Source: an uncultured Candidatus Thioglobus sp.
GTDB taxonomy: Bacteria > Pseudomonadota > Gammaproteobacteria > PS1 > Pseudothioglobaceae
Assembly (NCBI GenBank): GCA_905182815.1
Contig: CAJJCX010000004.1
Coordinates: forward strand, 248,001 to 312,000
Reading direction: 5' to 3'
Length of the DNA stretch: 64,000 bases
The notes beneath the pieces were generated by a model. The model was not told where the DNA came from, did not search any database, and saw only the letters and a list, made by a program, of their open reading frames with translations. Both the position numbers and the translations under genes were made by a program. Positions 37,072 to 46,915 of the stretch are shown in pieces. The stretch's first letter is position 1. Each line of letters opens with the position of its first letter.

Positions 37072-39024
37072 TGAATGAGATACTGTGGAAGCCAACTCTA
37101 AGTGAAATAGAGGATTCCCAAGCCTGGGAGTTTATTCAAGAAGCTAATGTTAAGTTTAATATAAGTCTAGAAAATTTTCATGATTTATATAAATGGTCAT
37201 GCAAATGCCCTGAATCTTTTTGGGAGTTATTTTCGAGCTACTCTAGAATTATTGTAGATAAAAAATCTAAAAAAGTTTTAAAAAACGGTGAAGATTTTTT
37301 AAAATCAGAATGGTTTTCAGATTCAAAATTAAATTTTGCAAAAAATTTATTATCTAAAAGAGATCAATCACTTGCCATTGTTTTTTGGGGTGAGGATAAA
37401 TATAAAAGCTCTTTATCACACGTCTGAATTATACAATCAGGTTGCAAGGCTATCTCACTGGCTTAAGAAAAGTGGCGTTGTAAAAGGTGACCGCGTTGCT
37501 GGCTTGCTTCCTAATATGGCCGAAACGGTGGTCTCAATGTTGGCAACATCTAGTATTGGTGCAATCTGGACATCCTGCTCTCCTGATTTTGGTGTTCAAG
37601 GAGTCCTAGATCGATTTGGTCAAGTTAAGCCTAAAGTATTTATTTGTGTGGACGCATATCTTTATAACGGAAAGGTTTTTAATTGCCTTGAAAAGAATGC
37701 AGAAATAATTTCAAAGTTGCCATCTATTGAAAACACTTTGTTGGTTCGTTATATTGACGATCAAGCTTCTTTAAATGAAGATAATTCCATTTTTGCATTT
37801 GATGAAATTGCTGATCAGGAAGTAACTCCTGAATTAATTTTTGAATCTGTTGCTTTTAATGACCCACTCTATATTTTATTTTCATCTGGAACTACTGGCG
37901 TTCCAAAGTGCATTGTTCATGGAGTTGGTGGGACTCTAATTCAACATAAAAAAGAGCATACTCTCCACTGCGACATTAAAGAAGGTGAAAGGGTCTTTTA
38001 TTTTTCTACGTGTGGCTGGATGATGTGGAACTGGCTCGTGAGCTCTTTAGCTTCTGGGGCAACAATAATGCTCTATGATGGCTCTCCAATATTAAAACAT
38101 AATGCTGGTATTTTGTTTGACTATGCAGAGCAAGAAAGAATTAATGTTATGGGTATATCTGCGAAATTTTTGGATACTTGCAGGAAAATAAATCTCAATC
38201 CAAGTGCATCTCACAATTTAGAAGCTCTAAGAATGTTGCTTTCTACAGGATCAGTATTAAGTCCTGATTGTTTTGATTATGTCTACCAATACGTAAAAGA
38301 AGAAATATGTTTGTCTTCTATTTCTGGTGGGACTGATATTGTTTCATGTTTTGTATTGGGCTCTACAATACTTCCAGTATATCGAGGTGAGCTACAAACT
38401 CGAGGCCTTGGTCTTTCCGTTGAGGTTTGGAATGAGCTAGGCGAATCTGTTACTGGAGAAAAGGGCGAGCTGGTTTGCACTAGTACTTTTCCTTCAAAGC
38501 CAATAATGTTTTGGAGCGATAAGAAAATGAATAAATACAAAAGTTCATATTTTGAACGTTACTCCAATGTTTGGTGCCATGGGGATTATGTAAAGCTCAT
38601 GGAATCTGGTGGAATGATTTTTTATGGGAGATCAGATGCGACCCTTAACCGAGACGGAGTGAGGATCGGAACAGCTGAAATATATCGACAAGTTGAAATA
38701 CTAAATGAAGTATTGGAGTCTGTCGTTGTTGAGCAAGCACTTGATGATGACTCACGAATCATCTTGTTTGTAAAGTTAAGTGAAGGTCAGCAGCTGAATG
38801 ATGAGCTTAAGAATAAAATAGCTCATCAGATTAGAAGCAATACCACGCCAAGGCATGTTCCAGATGTGATCATTCAGGTATCTGATATTCCTAGAACAAA
38901 GAGTGGCAAAATTGTTGAATTAGCGGTTCAAAAAGCAATTAATAATCTTCCTATTGACAACAAGACTGCACTAGAAAATCCGGAAGTTCTTCAGGAGTTT
39001 TATCAACATAAAGAGCTTCAATGA
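37071..39024 (+). CDS. Acetoacetyl-CoA synthetase (one frameshift)
   Basis: ATP-dependent ligase of acetoacetate and CoA, 650 residues once corrected, the family length. The N-terminus (MNEILWKPTLSEIEDSQAWEF) runs to about 37420; the rest continues in a second frame (SELYNQVARLSHWLKKSGVV, FSSGTTGVPKCIVHG, RSDATLNRDGVRIGTAEIYR, PRTKSGKIVELAVQKA). Removing one base near 37422 joins LSH to SELY cleanly. The family is separated from acetyl-CoA synthetase by its N-terminal domain and length. At the end of the fad operon it would salvage acetoacetate from leucine, ketone or betaine breakdown. Confidence 0.87.
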
Positions 39025-39089
39025 TGCTACATTTTGAAGGGTTATCAAAGGTTATAATATTATATTATTTCTAATTTAAGGTTTGTATT

Positions 39090-39671
39090 TTGGCTAAGCT
39101 TTACTTTTATTATTCTGCAATGAACGCCGGAAAGTCAACCTCACTTCTTCAGTCTGCATATAACTATAAAGAGAGGGGTATGCGGCCTTATATTATGTCG
39201 GCAGCAATTGACAATCGATATAGTGTTGGTAAAGTAACGTCAAGAATTGGCCTTGAGGCAGAGGCCTATCTTTTTCATAAGGAAGATGATTTGTTTAAGA
39301 TACTTTCTGAGGAAAATAAAAAGCAAGGCATCAACTGTGTGCTTATTGATGAAAGTCAATTTCTAAGTCGAGACCAAGTTAAGCAGCTCGCTATTGCTGT
39401 AGATGATCTTGATATACCTGTTCTTTGTTATGGTATTAGGACTGACTTTAGGGGTGAACTCTTCCCAGGTAGTCAGCATCTTTTGGCTTGGGCAGACAAT
39501 CTAATAGAGCTAAAAACTATTTGCCATTGTGGAAGTAAAGCAACGATGGTGGTTCGCACAGACGACAAAGGTAATATTATTAATGATGGCGATCAAGTAG
39601 TTATTGGTGGCAATGATCGTTACCAGTCAATGTGTCGAAAGCATTTTGCAGAGCATATCTGGTCAAATTGA
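39090..39671 (+). CDS. tdk: Thymidine kinase
   Basis: Phosphorylates thymidine to dTMP with ATP for salvage. The 193 residues align closely to E. coli Tdk: [20 protein letters not shown] with P-loop, DESQFL as the Walker B/base region, [20 protein letters not shown], and the lasso/zinc region ending [16 protein letters not shown]. The start is TTG at 39090, with AAGG about nine bases before it; no ATG fits because the protein must begin before YFYYSAMN. It is slightly shorter at the C-terminus than E. coli (205). Confidence 0.94.
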   Translation: MAKLYFYYSAMNAGKSTSLLQSAYNYKERGMRPYIMSAAIDNRYSVGKVTSRIGLEAEAYLFHKEDDLFKILSEENKKQGINCVLIDESQFLSRDQVKQLAIAVDDLDIPVLCYGIRTDFRGELFPGSQHLLAWADNLIELKTICHCGSKATMVVRTDDKGNIINDGDQVVIGGNDRYQSMCRKHFAEHIWSN

Positions 39672-39672
39672 G

Positions 39673-39702
39673 TTGACATATGAAGGTAAATAGCACTTTA
39701 AT
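39673..39702 (+). promoter_or_regulatory. Candidate promoter for the TauE/SafE gene at 39714
   Basis: TTGACA at 39673-39678 and TTTAAT at 39697-39702, spacer 18. Transcription would begin near 39709, only about five bases before the ATG at 39714, so the mRNA may be nearly leaderless; no Shine-Dalgarno sequence is seen. Confidence 0.5.
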
Positions 39703-39713
39703 AGCCTCTTGTT

Positions 39714-40499
39714 ATGAGTGAACTTGTTGCCCTTCTGCTGCTTTTAGGCGCATTTTCTGGATTTTTAGCTGGTCTATTGGGGGTTGGTGGGGGGCTAATA
39801 ATTGTTCCAGCTTTGCTATATCTTTTGGCACCATCCGTGGACCAGTCAATCTTAATGCATACTTCAATTGGAACTGCTTTGGCGGCTATTGTTTTTACTT
39901 CTATTTCTAGTCTTTATGCGCATCAAAGGCACGGAGCAATACTTTGGGATAATTTTAAAAAGTTAGCCCCTACAATTCTACTTGGGTCTTTTACTGGCGC
40001 CCTATTAGTAAAATATATGAGCTTTGATTTTCTAAGGCTATTTTTTGCATTCTTTGAGATTAGTGTTGCTTTGATTCTATGGTTTGGGGTTACTGCATCA
40101 AGTCATGCTGATAATTTATCTAGATGGGCTTGGTCAATAACTGGGTATTTTATTGGTCTAATTTCTGCTATGGTTGGAATTGGTGGTGGAACTATGACAA
40201 CACCATTTTTGGTTTATAACAATGTAAATATTAAAAATGCTATTGCAACCTCTGCATCTGTTGGGATGCCAATTGCAATTGCTGGCAGTATTGGTTTTAT
40301 GATTACAGGCTCAAGTCAAGCCCTTCCAACTGGTGGAATTGGATTTATCAATTTTGAAGCGCTTGTCGCTATTGTCGCTACGAGTATTTTTTTTGCGCCA
40401 CTAGGAGCAAAGGTAACCCATGCTGTTGATAGTAAAAAACTTAAAAAAGGGTTTTCAATTTTTCTAGGTTTTTTAGCTGCTATGGTTCTATTTTATTAA
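39714..40499 (+). CDS. TauE/SafE-family membrane permease (first copy)
   Basis: Inner-membrane protein of 261 residues with about eight hydrophobic segments. Both family repeats show the Gly-rich signature GLLGVGGGLIIVPALLYL and AMVGIGGGTMTTPFLVYN. The family moves small anions such as sulfite, sulfoacetate or other organic acids, mostly outward; the substrate here cannot be told from sequence. It stands alone between tdk and the convergent msrB. Confidence 0.87.
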   Translation: MSELVALLLLLGAFSGFLAGLLGVGGGLIIVPALLYLLAPSVDQSILMHTSIGTALAAIVFTSISSLYAHQRHGAILWDNFKKLAPTILLGSFTGALLVKYMSFDFLRLFFAFFEISVALILWFGVTASSHADNLSRWAWSITGYFIGLISAMVGIGGGTMTTPFLVYNNVNIKNAIATSASVGMPIAIAGSIGFMITGSSQALPTGGIGFINFEALVAIVATSIFFAPLGAKVTHAVDSKKLKKGFSIFLGFLAAMVLFY

Positions 40500-40533
40500 A
40501 TGTCTACAGGCTTGATTTATATTGACCAAGCCA

Positions 40534-40905
40534 TTACTTATCGTCAGTAAAATTTAAAGCAACAGAGTTAATGCAGTATCGCTTTCCAGTGGGCTGAGGG
40601 CCGTCAGGGAAAACATGGCCCAAGTGGGCGTCACAAGACGCACATCTAACTTCTACTCTAACATGGCCCATAGAGTTATCTTCTAGTTGGCGAACACAGC
40701 TACTGTTTGCAAGTTCATAAAAACTTGGCCATCCACTTCCCGAGTCAAATTTAGTACTCGATTCAAATAACAATGCGTCACAGCATATACAATGATAGTG
40801 ACCTGTCTCATTATGATTATAATACTCACCAGAGAATGGAGGCTCAGTGCCGCATTCTTGAGTAATGTGATACGCTTCGGGTGATATATTCTTCTTATTA
40901 TCCAT
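40534..40905 (-). CDS. msrB: Peptide methionine-(R)-S-oxide reductase MsrB
   Basis: Repairs oxidised methionine in proteins. The 123 residues (ATG at 40905; an ATG at 40935 would add ten residues with no family support) hold GTEPPF near the start, GWPSFYE, HVFPDGPQPTGKRYCINS with the catalytic Cys, and two CxxC pairs (CICC and CASC) for zinc. The residue before GWPSF is Ser where E. coli has Cys, so recycling may use another Cys or thioredoxin directly. No signal peptide, so cytoplasmic. Confidence 0.93.
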   Translation of the reverse strand: MDNKKNISPEAYHITQECGTEPPFSGEYYNHNETGHYHCICCDALLFESSTKFDSGSGWPSFYELANSSCVRQLEDNSMGHVRVEVRCASCDAHLGHVFPDGPQPTGKRYCINSVALNFTDDK

Positions 40906-40959
40906 TCGTGTATTATAAGATAAATTTACAGTCATCTTTAAAATCTGCAGTTAATAATT

Positions 40960-42039
40960 ATGGAAATATATTTAGTAGGCGGCGCTATTCGAGATCAGAT
41001 TTTAGGGATAGCATCCGAAACAACAGAAAAGGATTATGTTGTTGTTGGCTCATCCCCTGAGGAGCTTTTATCACTGGGCTATCGTCAGGTCGGAAAAGAG
41101 TTTCCAGTATTCCTCCATCCAGAGACTCATGATGAATACGCACTCGCAAGAATTGAGCGTAAAGTCGGCGCAGGCTATACTGGCTTTGAATTTGACACTT
41201 CTAGGACTGTAACACTTGAGCAAGACCTTTCAAGGAGGGATCTAACAGTTAACGCAATTGCTCAAAAAATAGATGGCAATGGAAGTTACGTTGATCCATA
41301 TGGCGGAATAGAAGATATAAAAAAGAAAACGCTTCGTCATGTATCTGATGCTTTTTCAGAAGATCCTGTACGCATATTACGTACTGCCCGTTTTGCATCT
41401 CGCTTCTCTAATCTTGGTTTTACTATTGACGATAAGACGCTAGAGCTAATAAAAAAAATGGTTGTCTCTGGTGAAGTCGACGCTCTAACATCAGAGCGCG
41501 TTTTTAAAGAAATTGCTCTTTCAATGCAGACAGAGTCTCCGTCTGTATTTTTTGAAGTTTTGATTGAATCTGGCGCATATGAAAGGTTATTTCCAATGCT
41601 AGAGCTTAGTAATAATAGTGATTTTAAGCTACTCAATCAATCAATCAAGCAACCTGAAGTCTCCTTTGCTCTTTGGCTTTATAAGCAAAACTCTCAAAAT
41701 ATTGAAGCGCTTTGTGAGCATCTTAAGTGTCCAAAAGATATCCAACAAATTTCTGAACTCGTTGCAGAATGGAGTCATTTTGCAATGAATTTCTTGTCAT
41801 TTAATCCTCAGGAGGTCTTAAATTTTTACTTAAAGAATGATGGTTTAAGGCGTCATAAAAGGTTTCAAATAATTCTGACAGCTTTTGATTACTTAGATAT
41901 AAATACAAAGCCAATAATTAAATTACTTGAGCTTCTTAAATCAATTCAGATTTCGAAACTTGCTAATATCAATATTGCACAAGAGATAGCTCAAGAAAGA
42001 CTATCGATTATTACTAGATTTATCGATTCTACAGAGTAG
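40960..42039 (+). CDS. cca: CCA-adding tRNA nucleotidyltransferase, short form
   Basis: Adds or repairs the 3' CCA of tRNA. The 359 residues start with the class II nucleotidyltransferase core (MEIYLVGGAIRDQILGI, KDYVVVGSSPEELLSLGYRQ, LEQDLSRRDLTVNAIA, FSEDPVRILRTARFASRF). E. coli Cca has 412 residues with a C-terminal HD phosphohydrolase; no HD motif is seen here, so that activity is probably absent. The metal-binding DxD of E. coli reads Glu23-Lys-Asp25. The 3' end overlaps the convergent nuclease gene by 39 bases. Confidence 0.93.
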   Translation: MEIYLVGGAIRDQILGIASETTEKDYVVVGSSPEELLSLGYRQVGKEFPVFLHPETHDEYALARIERKVGAGYTGFEFDTSRTVTLEQDLSRRDLTVNAIAQKIDGNGSYVDPYGGIEDIKKKTLRHVSDAFSEDPVRILRTARFASRFSNLGFTIDDKTLELIKKMVVSGEVDALTSERVFKEIALSMQTESPSVFFEVLIESGAYERLFPMLELSNNSDFKLLNQSIKQPEVSFALWLYKQNSQNIEALCEHLKCPKDIQQISELVAEWSHFAMNFLSFNPQEVLNFYLKNDGLRRHKRFQIILTAFDYLDINTKPIIKLLELLKSIQISKLANINIAQEIAQERLSIITRFIDSTE

Positions 42040-44505
42040 GTCATAATTACAGTAGTCGCAAGCATTTTTTGCAGGCAAGACGCTAGCAACACCTGACTGA
42101 AAATTTTGGCTAGCTGAGATTAAGCTTGATTTCCATTCAGTCAATTGACTGTCCCAATCTGGCATTTTATTACTCGCCTGTTTACTTATTGGAAGTTCAA
42201 ATTTATTCTTTGTTATTGCCTTAAACTCACAATTGTTAGAGTTAATAGTTGCAAATGAGATTCCATCAACTGAATTCGTTATTGCGTAAATAGGCAGCTG
42301 AGCCTCCTTTAAAGGATCTCCAGTGAGATGGCTTGCTTTAATATTTTTTCCAGTTTTATAATCAATGATGAGTTTTGTGCCAGAAGCCATTTGATCCATA
42401 CGATCAATACGTGTTGAAAACTTCAAGCCCTCAATATTAACTTCAGATGCTGATTCAGTCTCTAGCACTTCAAAGTAATCTCGCTGCTTCTCAAGATCAA
42501 GATATTCATTAATAATTGCTAAAAGCCTATTTTTTTCATTGACCTTAAAATTTGAATTAGGTATTTTCAAAATTGCAGACTCAGTATGCTTCTCTATTAA
42601 TAAAGTAAGCTCATTATCAGAAAGTTGCAATAATTTTGTGCTGGTTGTAATCTCATTGAAGAAAGTTTCTAAGATCTTATGGATTAAATTGCCCTGTTCA
42701 AGTCGGCTTATACCAATATGTGGCTCTTCAAAGTTATCAATACTAAGACGGTTTGTAAATCCTTTAAACCCGCAACTCATCTGATCTTGAAGGGTTTTAA
42801 CGCCTTTTTTTATGGAAGGTTCAATAATTTTAGAAGCTTTAAAATCTTCAATATATTCTAAATCTCTAGGTAAATCTTCAGATAAAGCTTCGAAAGGAAA
42901 TTCATCAAAGTCTAAATATGGAGTAGGAAGCTCTTCACGATTACTTGAGTTCTTTGGGTAACTGTATGTAGTATCAAAACTTAAATTATTTAAGTTTTCT
43001 AATGTTTTTTTGCTTTCTTCAGCAACTAATTCAAAGCTTGAATTTGGAAGTTTATACTCAATTGAAGTCTTTGATGGAATGAATAATGGCATTTTTATTC
43101 GCCCTGGAAGGAAGTTGCTTGTCATGCTCGATACCCATGCATGATCGAAGAATAAACCCTCAGCCTCAAGAGAGCCCATTATATGAATATTTGACAAACC
43201 ACTTTTTGGTTGAAAAATAACAGCACTTATATGGGCACTTAAGATATCTAAAGCATTTGATAAGTTTGTTTTTTTATAATAAATTGATAGTTTATTTAGA
43301 ATTAAACTTTCAGTCTGATACTTTTCAAATATCTGATATTCACTACTTGATAAGACTCTATCTGAAGTAAAGCCCCAACAAGAAAGTAATAAGTTGACAG
43401 AATCAAGGGAATCTTCAAGAGATATAGTTTTTGAGGTATTAATTGTATTTATTTCTATAAAAATCTCTTTAAGTGATGGGCATGTATCTAAAAGAGAAAT
43501 GATTTTATTAACCCTGCTCTCTTTGGCACCAATTTTTAAAACTTTAGAGACCAATAACGCGCGACTATCTCGCTCACTCTTAGCGCCTTTAATATAAGGC
43601 GAAGTAACAACCTTGATCAATAATTCATGGCTTATATGACCCTTGATAAATTCAGTTGAAATTTGTAAAACAGAGGAAAGATGTTGAATGAGTGGGTAAT
43701 GTCCAAGCGGTATTCCAAGAGAAATATTGTATGGTTTTTGATGAGTTTCGATTAGGGTCGAAGTAAATTCAAGATCAAAAATAGTTTTAACAATATGCTG
43801 TAATTCATTTAAATTTGGGATAACAATTCCAATTTTTTTATCTGGATTTTTTAGACTAATCTCTTTTGCCCATTTTGCTATTGTCTTTAATTCAGTATCT
43901 TGGTTATTGAAAGAGAAGGCAGGAATATTTTTATTTTGACCTTGATGCAACATAGGCCTACATTTTAATATTTCAAAAAGTTTTTTTTGCTCAGGTGTTG
44001 GCTCATTGAAGCCATAAGAATAATATTTCCCTTCTTTATTTTGAGTTTTTAGAGATTCTAGTGAAGCACGAAAAAGATCTGTATGATCGATACACTTATT
44101 AGCCGTTTTAAACTTATCATATTTACTTATCCAGCCTATAAAGAGCTTAGGAGGGATTGCACCAAAGCTTGATAACTCAGATATATCAATAAAATAAGTT
44201 TTGCAAATTGTGTAGCACTTAATTAGCTCATCAATAAAAGTTTCAGGATTGCTTGTAACATCTCCTTTACTAATTTCTTTTAATAAAAATCTTATTTCAA
44301 ACTGAGTTAGCAGGCGCAAACTTCTTGATGGATTATTTTGATTCCAGTTGCCTTCAAGCCATGATTTATAGGAAGATACTTTCGGCATTTTTGATGTACC
44401 ATTAAGTTCAGATATTGATTTCTTGATTGCTAAGACTTGGCGATTGTTCGCGACAATAATTGTATCGTTAGCTTTAATTAAAGAGAGGTCTAGGTTAACC
44501 CTCAT
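42001..44505 (-). CDS. AddB/RecB-like PD-(D/E)XK nuclease, probable DNA repair protein
   Basis: An 834-residue protein with a C-terminal RecB-type nuclease: the core [19 protein letters not shown], then EAQLPIYAI, and a final cysteine set [10 protein letters not shown] with an earlier Cys in DQMSCGFKG that may hold an iron-sulfur cluster as in AddB. The N-terminal part looks like a degenerate helicase module without a clear Walker A. This matches a group annotated as probable DNA repair protein in proteobacteria that replaces AddB; double-strand-break processing is inferred. No addA or recB lies alongside. It overlaps engB by 11 bases upstream and cca by 39 at its end. Confidence 0.8.
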   Translation of the reverse strand: MRVNLDLSLIKANDTIIVANNRQVLAIKKSISELNGTSKMPKVSSYKSWLEGNWNQNNPSRSLRLLTQFEIRFLLKEISKGDVTSNPETFIDELIKCYTICKTYFIDISELSSFGAIPPKLFIGWISKYDKFKTANKCIDHTDLFRASLESLKTQNKEGKYYSYGFNEPTPEQKKLFEILKCRPMLHQGQNKNIPAFSFNNQDTELKTIAKWAKEISLKNPDKKIGIVIPNLNELQHIVKTIFDLEFTSTLIETHQKPYNISLGIPLGHYPLIQHLSSVLQISTEFIKGHISHELLIKVVTSPYIKGAKSERDSRALLVSKVLKIGAKESRVNKIISLLDTCPSLKEIFIEINTINTSKTISLEDSLDSVNLLLSCWGFTSDRVLSSSEYQIFEKYQTESLILNKLSIYYKKTNLSNALDILSAHISAVIFQPKSGLSNIHIMGSLEAEGLFFDHAWVSSMTSNFLPGRIKMPLFIPSKTSIEYKLPNSSFELVAEESKKTLENLNNLSFDTTYSYPKNSSNREELPTPYLDFDEFPFEALSEDLPRDLEYIEDFKASKIIEPSIKKGVKTLQDQMSCGFKGFTNRLSIDNFEEPHIGISRLEQGNLIHKILETFFNEITTSTKLLQLSDNELTLLIEKHTESAILKIPNSNFKVNEKNRLLAIINEYLDLEKQRDYFEVLETESASEVNIEGLKFSTRIDRMDQMASGTKLIIDYKTGKNIKASHLTGDPLKEAQLPIYAITNSVDGISFATINSNNCEFKAITKNKFELPISKQASNKMPDWDSQLTEWKSSLISASQNFQSGVASVLPAKNACDYCNYDLLCRIDKSSNNR

Positions 44506-45100
44506 TACTCACTTCAAATATTTTATTAAGATAACTACAAAGTTCAGGCACCCCTTCTTTTTTCAGGGATGAGAAAAGCTGAACACTTATTGATGGGTAA
44601 CCTTTGATTGCTTTCATGACAGCAAGTTTAGCTGAGCTTGCAGCTCCCTTTTTAAGTTTGTCAGATTTTGTTAGTAAAATATTTGTAGGGACTTTATTAG
44701 TGATAGACCACTCAAGCATCATTTGATCAAAGGGCTTTAATGGATGGCGACAGTCCATTACAAGTATTGCAGCTCGCATGCACTTTCTATTGTCAAAATA
44801 TTCACTCATATTTCTATGCCAATTTTGTTTTACAGCATCTGGAACCTTGGCATATCCATAACCAGGTAAATCAACAAGCCTTCGATCTTTATCAAGCTCA
44901 AAGAAGACTAAATGCTGAGTTCTACCAGGAGTTCTGCTAACTTTCGCTAATTTTTTTTGTTCTGTGAGTGTATTAATTGCACTAGATTTACCTGCATTAG
45001 AACGACCTGCAAAAATAACTTCATATCCAGCATCTTCTGGACAACCTTTAATGGATGGACAGGATAAAAGAAACTTTGCTTTGCGATAGAAATTATGCAT
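44495..45100 (-). CDS. engB: Ribosome-biogenesis GTPase EngB/YihA
   Basis: Essential-type small GTPase for large-subunit assembly. The 201 residues carry G1 [22 protein letters not shown] as switch [12 protein letters not shown] as G3 and TKSDKLKKG as G4. It heads a minus-strand pair with the AddB-like nuclease (11-base overlap) and diverges from the thioesterase gene. Confidence 0.95.
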   Translation of the reverse strand: MHNFYRKAKFLLSCPSIKGCPEDAGYEVIFAGRSNAGKSSAINTLTEQKKLAKVSRTPGRTQHLVFFELDKDRRLVDLPGYGYAKVPDAVKQNWHRNMSEYFDNRKCMRAAILVMDCRHPLKPFDQMMLEWSITNKVPTNILLTKSDKLKKGAASSAKLAVMKAIKGYPSISVQLFSSLKKEGVPELCSYLNKIFEVSNEG

Positions 45101-45148
45101 AATTCAAGTAGTTCGGTGCAGACATTGTCATTATATAATCTTTATTAA

Positions 45149-45177
45149 TTGACATCTCATTACATTCTAATTCTATT
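45149..45177 (+). promoter_or_regulatory. Candidate promoter for the betaine-CoA gene set
   Basis: TTGACA at 45149-45154 and TCTATT (four of six to consensus) at 45172-45177, spacer 17, just before the thioesterase ATG at 45195. The -35 is perfect, the -10 weak, which would suit an activated promoter. Confidence 0.45.
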
Positions 45178-45194
45178 AGGTATTCTGACATCAT

Positions 45195-45722
45195 ATGGAT
45201 AATGAAATATATCTTAAAAGAAAGTACCAATACTTTTCTCTAGAGGACAAGCTTAATACTCCTCTAGAGTTATATCAAGCTGAAGTTCATCCAGATTGGA
45301 TTGACTACAATGGCCATATGAGCGAGTCATTCTATTTGTATGCTTTTGGCGATGCTTCAGATGCTTTATTTCAATACATTGGGGTTGATAATGACTATCG
45401 CTTAGCAGGCAAGTCTTTCTATACTGTTGAAACGCATATAAACTTTTATTTGGAAGTTTCAAAGGGAGAGCCTCTTAAGTTTACTACTCAATTACTTGGT
45501 TTAGATGCAAAAAAGCTTCATATTTTTCATCAAATGTTCCATGCTGAAAGTGGTGACTTATTAGCTACAACTGAGCAAATGCTTGTTCATGTAGATATGA
45601 ACAAAGGGAAAGCATGCCAGATTGAATCAACTGTTGAAGATATACTTTTAAAGATTTGGGGATATCATAAAAAATTGTCTACACCAAGGCAAAAAGGCCG
45701 CATTATGGCGATTAAAAAATAA
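45195..45722 (+). CDS. Hot-dog thioesterase, probable betainyl-CoA thioesterase
   Basis: A 175-residue acyl-CoA thioesterase of the 4HBT fold. The signature VHPDWIDYNGHMSESFYLYAF (Asp37, Gly40, His41) is the active-site loop, and the family with DYNGHM recurs beside or fused to L-carnitine dehydrogenase, where it hydrolyses betainyl-CoA to glycine betaine. Here it opens a four-gene set with an acyl-CoA dehydrogenase, a CoA ligase and CaiD, which supports that role. A general acyl-CoA thioesterase is the alternative. No signal peptide. Confidence 0.78.
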   Translation: MDNEIYLKRKYQYFSLEDKLNTPLELYQAEVHPDWIDYNGHMSESFYLYAFGDASDALFQYIGVDNDYRLAGKSFYTVETHINFYLEVSKGEPLKFTTQLLGLDAKKLHIFHQMFHAESGDLLATTEQMLVHVDMNKGKACQIESTVEDILLKIWGYHKKLSTPRQKGRIMAIKK

Positions 45723-45751
45723 AGTAAGTTAATTAAATTGTAGGAGTAGAG

Positions 45752-46909
45752 ATGGATTTTGGCCTTTCTAATGAGCAAGAAATGATTATCGATTCAGTTA
45801 AAAGTTTCGTGGAGCAAGAGCTTTATCCTCACGAAGATGAGGTTGAACAAAGTAATAAAATTAACAAACACCTAGCTGAAAATATCAAAAAAAAGGCAAT
45901 CGATCAAGGTCTTTATGCTAGTAATATGCCAGAAATACATGGAGGTGGGGGTCTTGATACTTTGACTTTATGCCTTTTAGAGAAGGAGTTAGGTAAGGCA
46001 AATTTTGGCCTTCAGTATATTGTCGCAAGACCTAGTAATATATTGCTGGCTTGCCAAGGAGCACAAATTGAAGATTATTTAATTCCAACGATTCGAGGAG
46101 ATAAGGTTGAATGTCTTGCAATGACAGAGCCTAACGCAGGGTCAGATGTTCGATCTATGCAGTGCAAGGCAGAGAGAGATGGAGAGTTTTTTGTAATTAA
46201 TGGCTCAAAGCATTTTATTAGTCATGCGGATGTGGCCGACTACGTTATCTTATTTGCAGCTTCTGGAACTGAGAAGACTTCCAGAGGAGAGAGGAAAAAA
46301 ATAACTAGCTTTTTGGTGGATATTGGTACCTCAGGGTTTTCTGTAGAGCCTGGATACAAAAGTGTTTCTCATAGGGGATATCATAACTTTATTCTTAATT
46401 TTGATAATTGCCGTGTCCATGAATCTCAAGTATTAGGTGAGGTAGACCATGGATTTGATGTGGCAAATGAGTGGCTTGGCGCTACGCGATTATCAGTTGC
46501 AGCAATGTGTCTTGGCAGAGCTGAAAGAGCCCTGCAAATTGCAACAGAATGGGCTGCAACGCGTGAACAATTTGGTCAAAAGATTGGTAAATTTCAAGGA
46601 GTTTCTTTTAAGCTTGCTGATATGTCAATGGAGCTTCATGCTGCAGAACTATTAACTTTAAAAGCTGCATGGAAGGATACGCAAGGAGAAATGACTAATA
46701 GTGATGCTGCAATGGCAAAACTGAAAGCTACAGAGACTCTTGCAATGATTTCTGATGAAGCCATACAAATACTTGGAGGTATGGGTCTAATGGAAGAGCT
46801 GCCTTTGGAAAGAATATGGCGAGACCATCGAGTTGAACGAATTTGGGATGGTACGAGTGAAATTCAAAGACATATCATTTCAAGGTCACTACTAAGACCA
46901 TTTGAGTAG
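45752..46909 (+). CDS. Acyl-CoA dehydrogenase, probable gamma-butyrobetainyl-CoA dehydrogenase
   Basis: FAD-dependent dehydrogenase of 385 residues with the usual three domains: LAMTEPNAGSDVRSMQCKAE, then ATREQFGQKIGKFQGVSFKL, and the C-terminal IQILGGMGLMEELPLERIWRD. The family's catalytic Glu position (EGTSEIQ in most members) reads Asp366 here (WDGTSEIQ). Flanked by the thioesterase and the CoA ligase, and upstream of CaiD, it is inferred to desaturate gamma-butyrobetainyl-CoA to crotonobetainyl-CoA. A branched- or medium-chain substrate is possible. Electrons would go to ETF, not encoded here. Confidence 0.8.
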   Translation: MDFGLSNEQEMIIDSVKSFVEQELYPHEDEVEQSNKINKHLAENIKKKAIDQGLYASNMPEIHGGGGLDTLTLCLLEKELGKANFGLQYIVARPSNILLACQGAQIEDYLIPTIRGDKVECLAMTEPNAGSDVRSMQCKAERDGEFFVINGSKHFISHADVADYVILFAASGTEKTSRGERKKITSFLVDIGTSGFSVEPGYKSVSHRGYHNFILNFDNCRVHESQVLGEVDHGFDVANEWLGATRLSVAAMCLGRAERALQIATEWAATREQFGQKIGKFQGVSFKLADMSMELHAAELLTLKAAWKDTQGEMTNSDAAMAKLKATETLAMISDEAIQILGGMGLMEELPLERIWRDHRVERIWDGTSEIQRHIISRSLLRPFE

Positions 46910-46915
46910 TCCTTT

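Noticed and set aside
40509-40532. GGCTTG/CAAGCC hairpin between the convergent TauE/SafE and msrB genes
   Set aside because: Six base pairs with a 12-base loop and no T run; too weak to call as a terminator.
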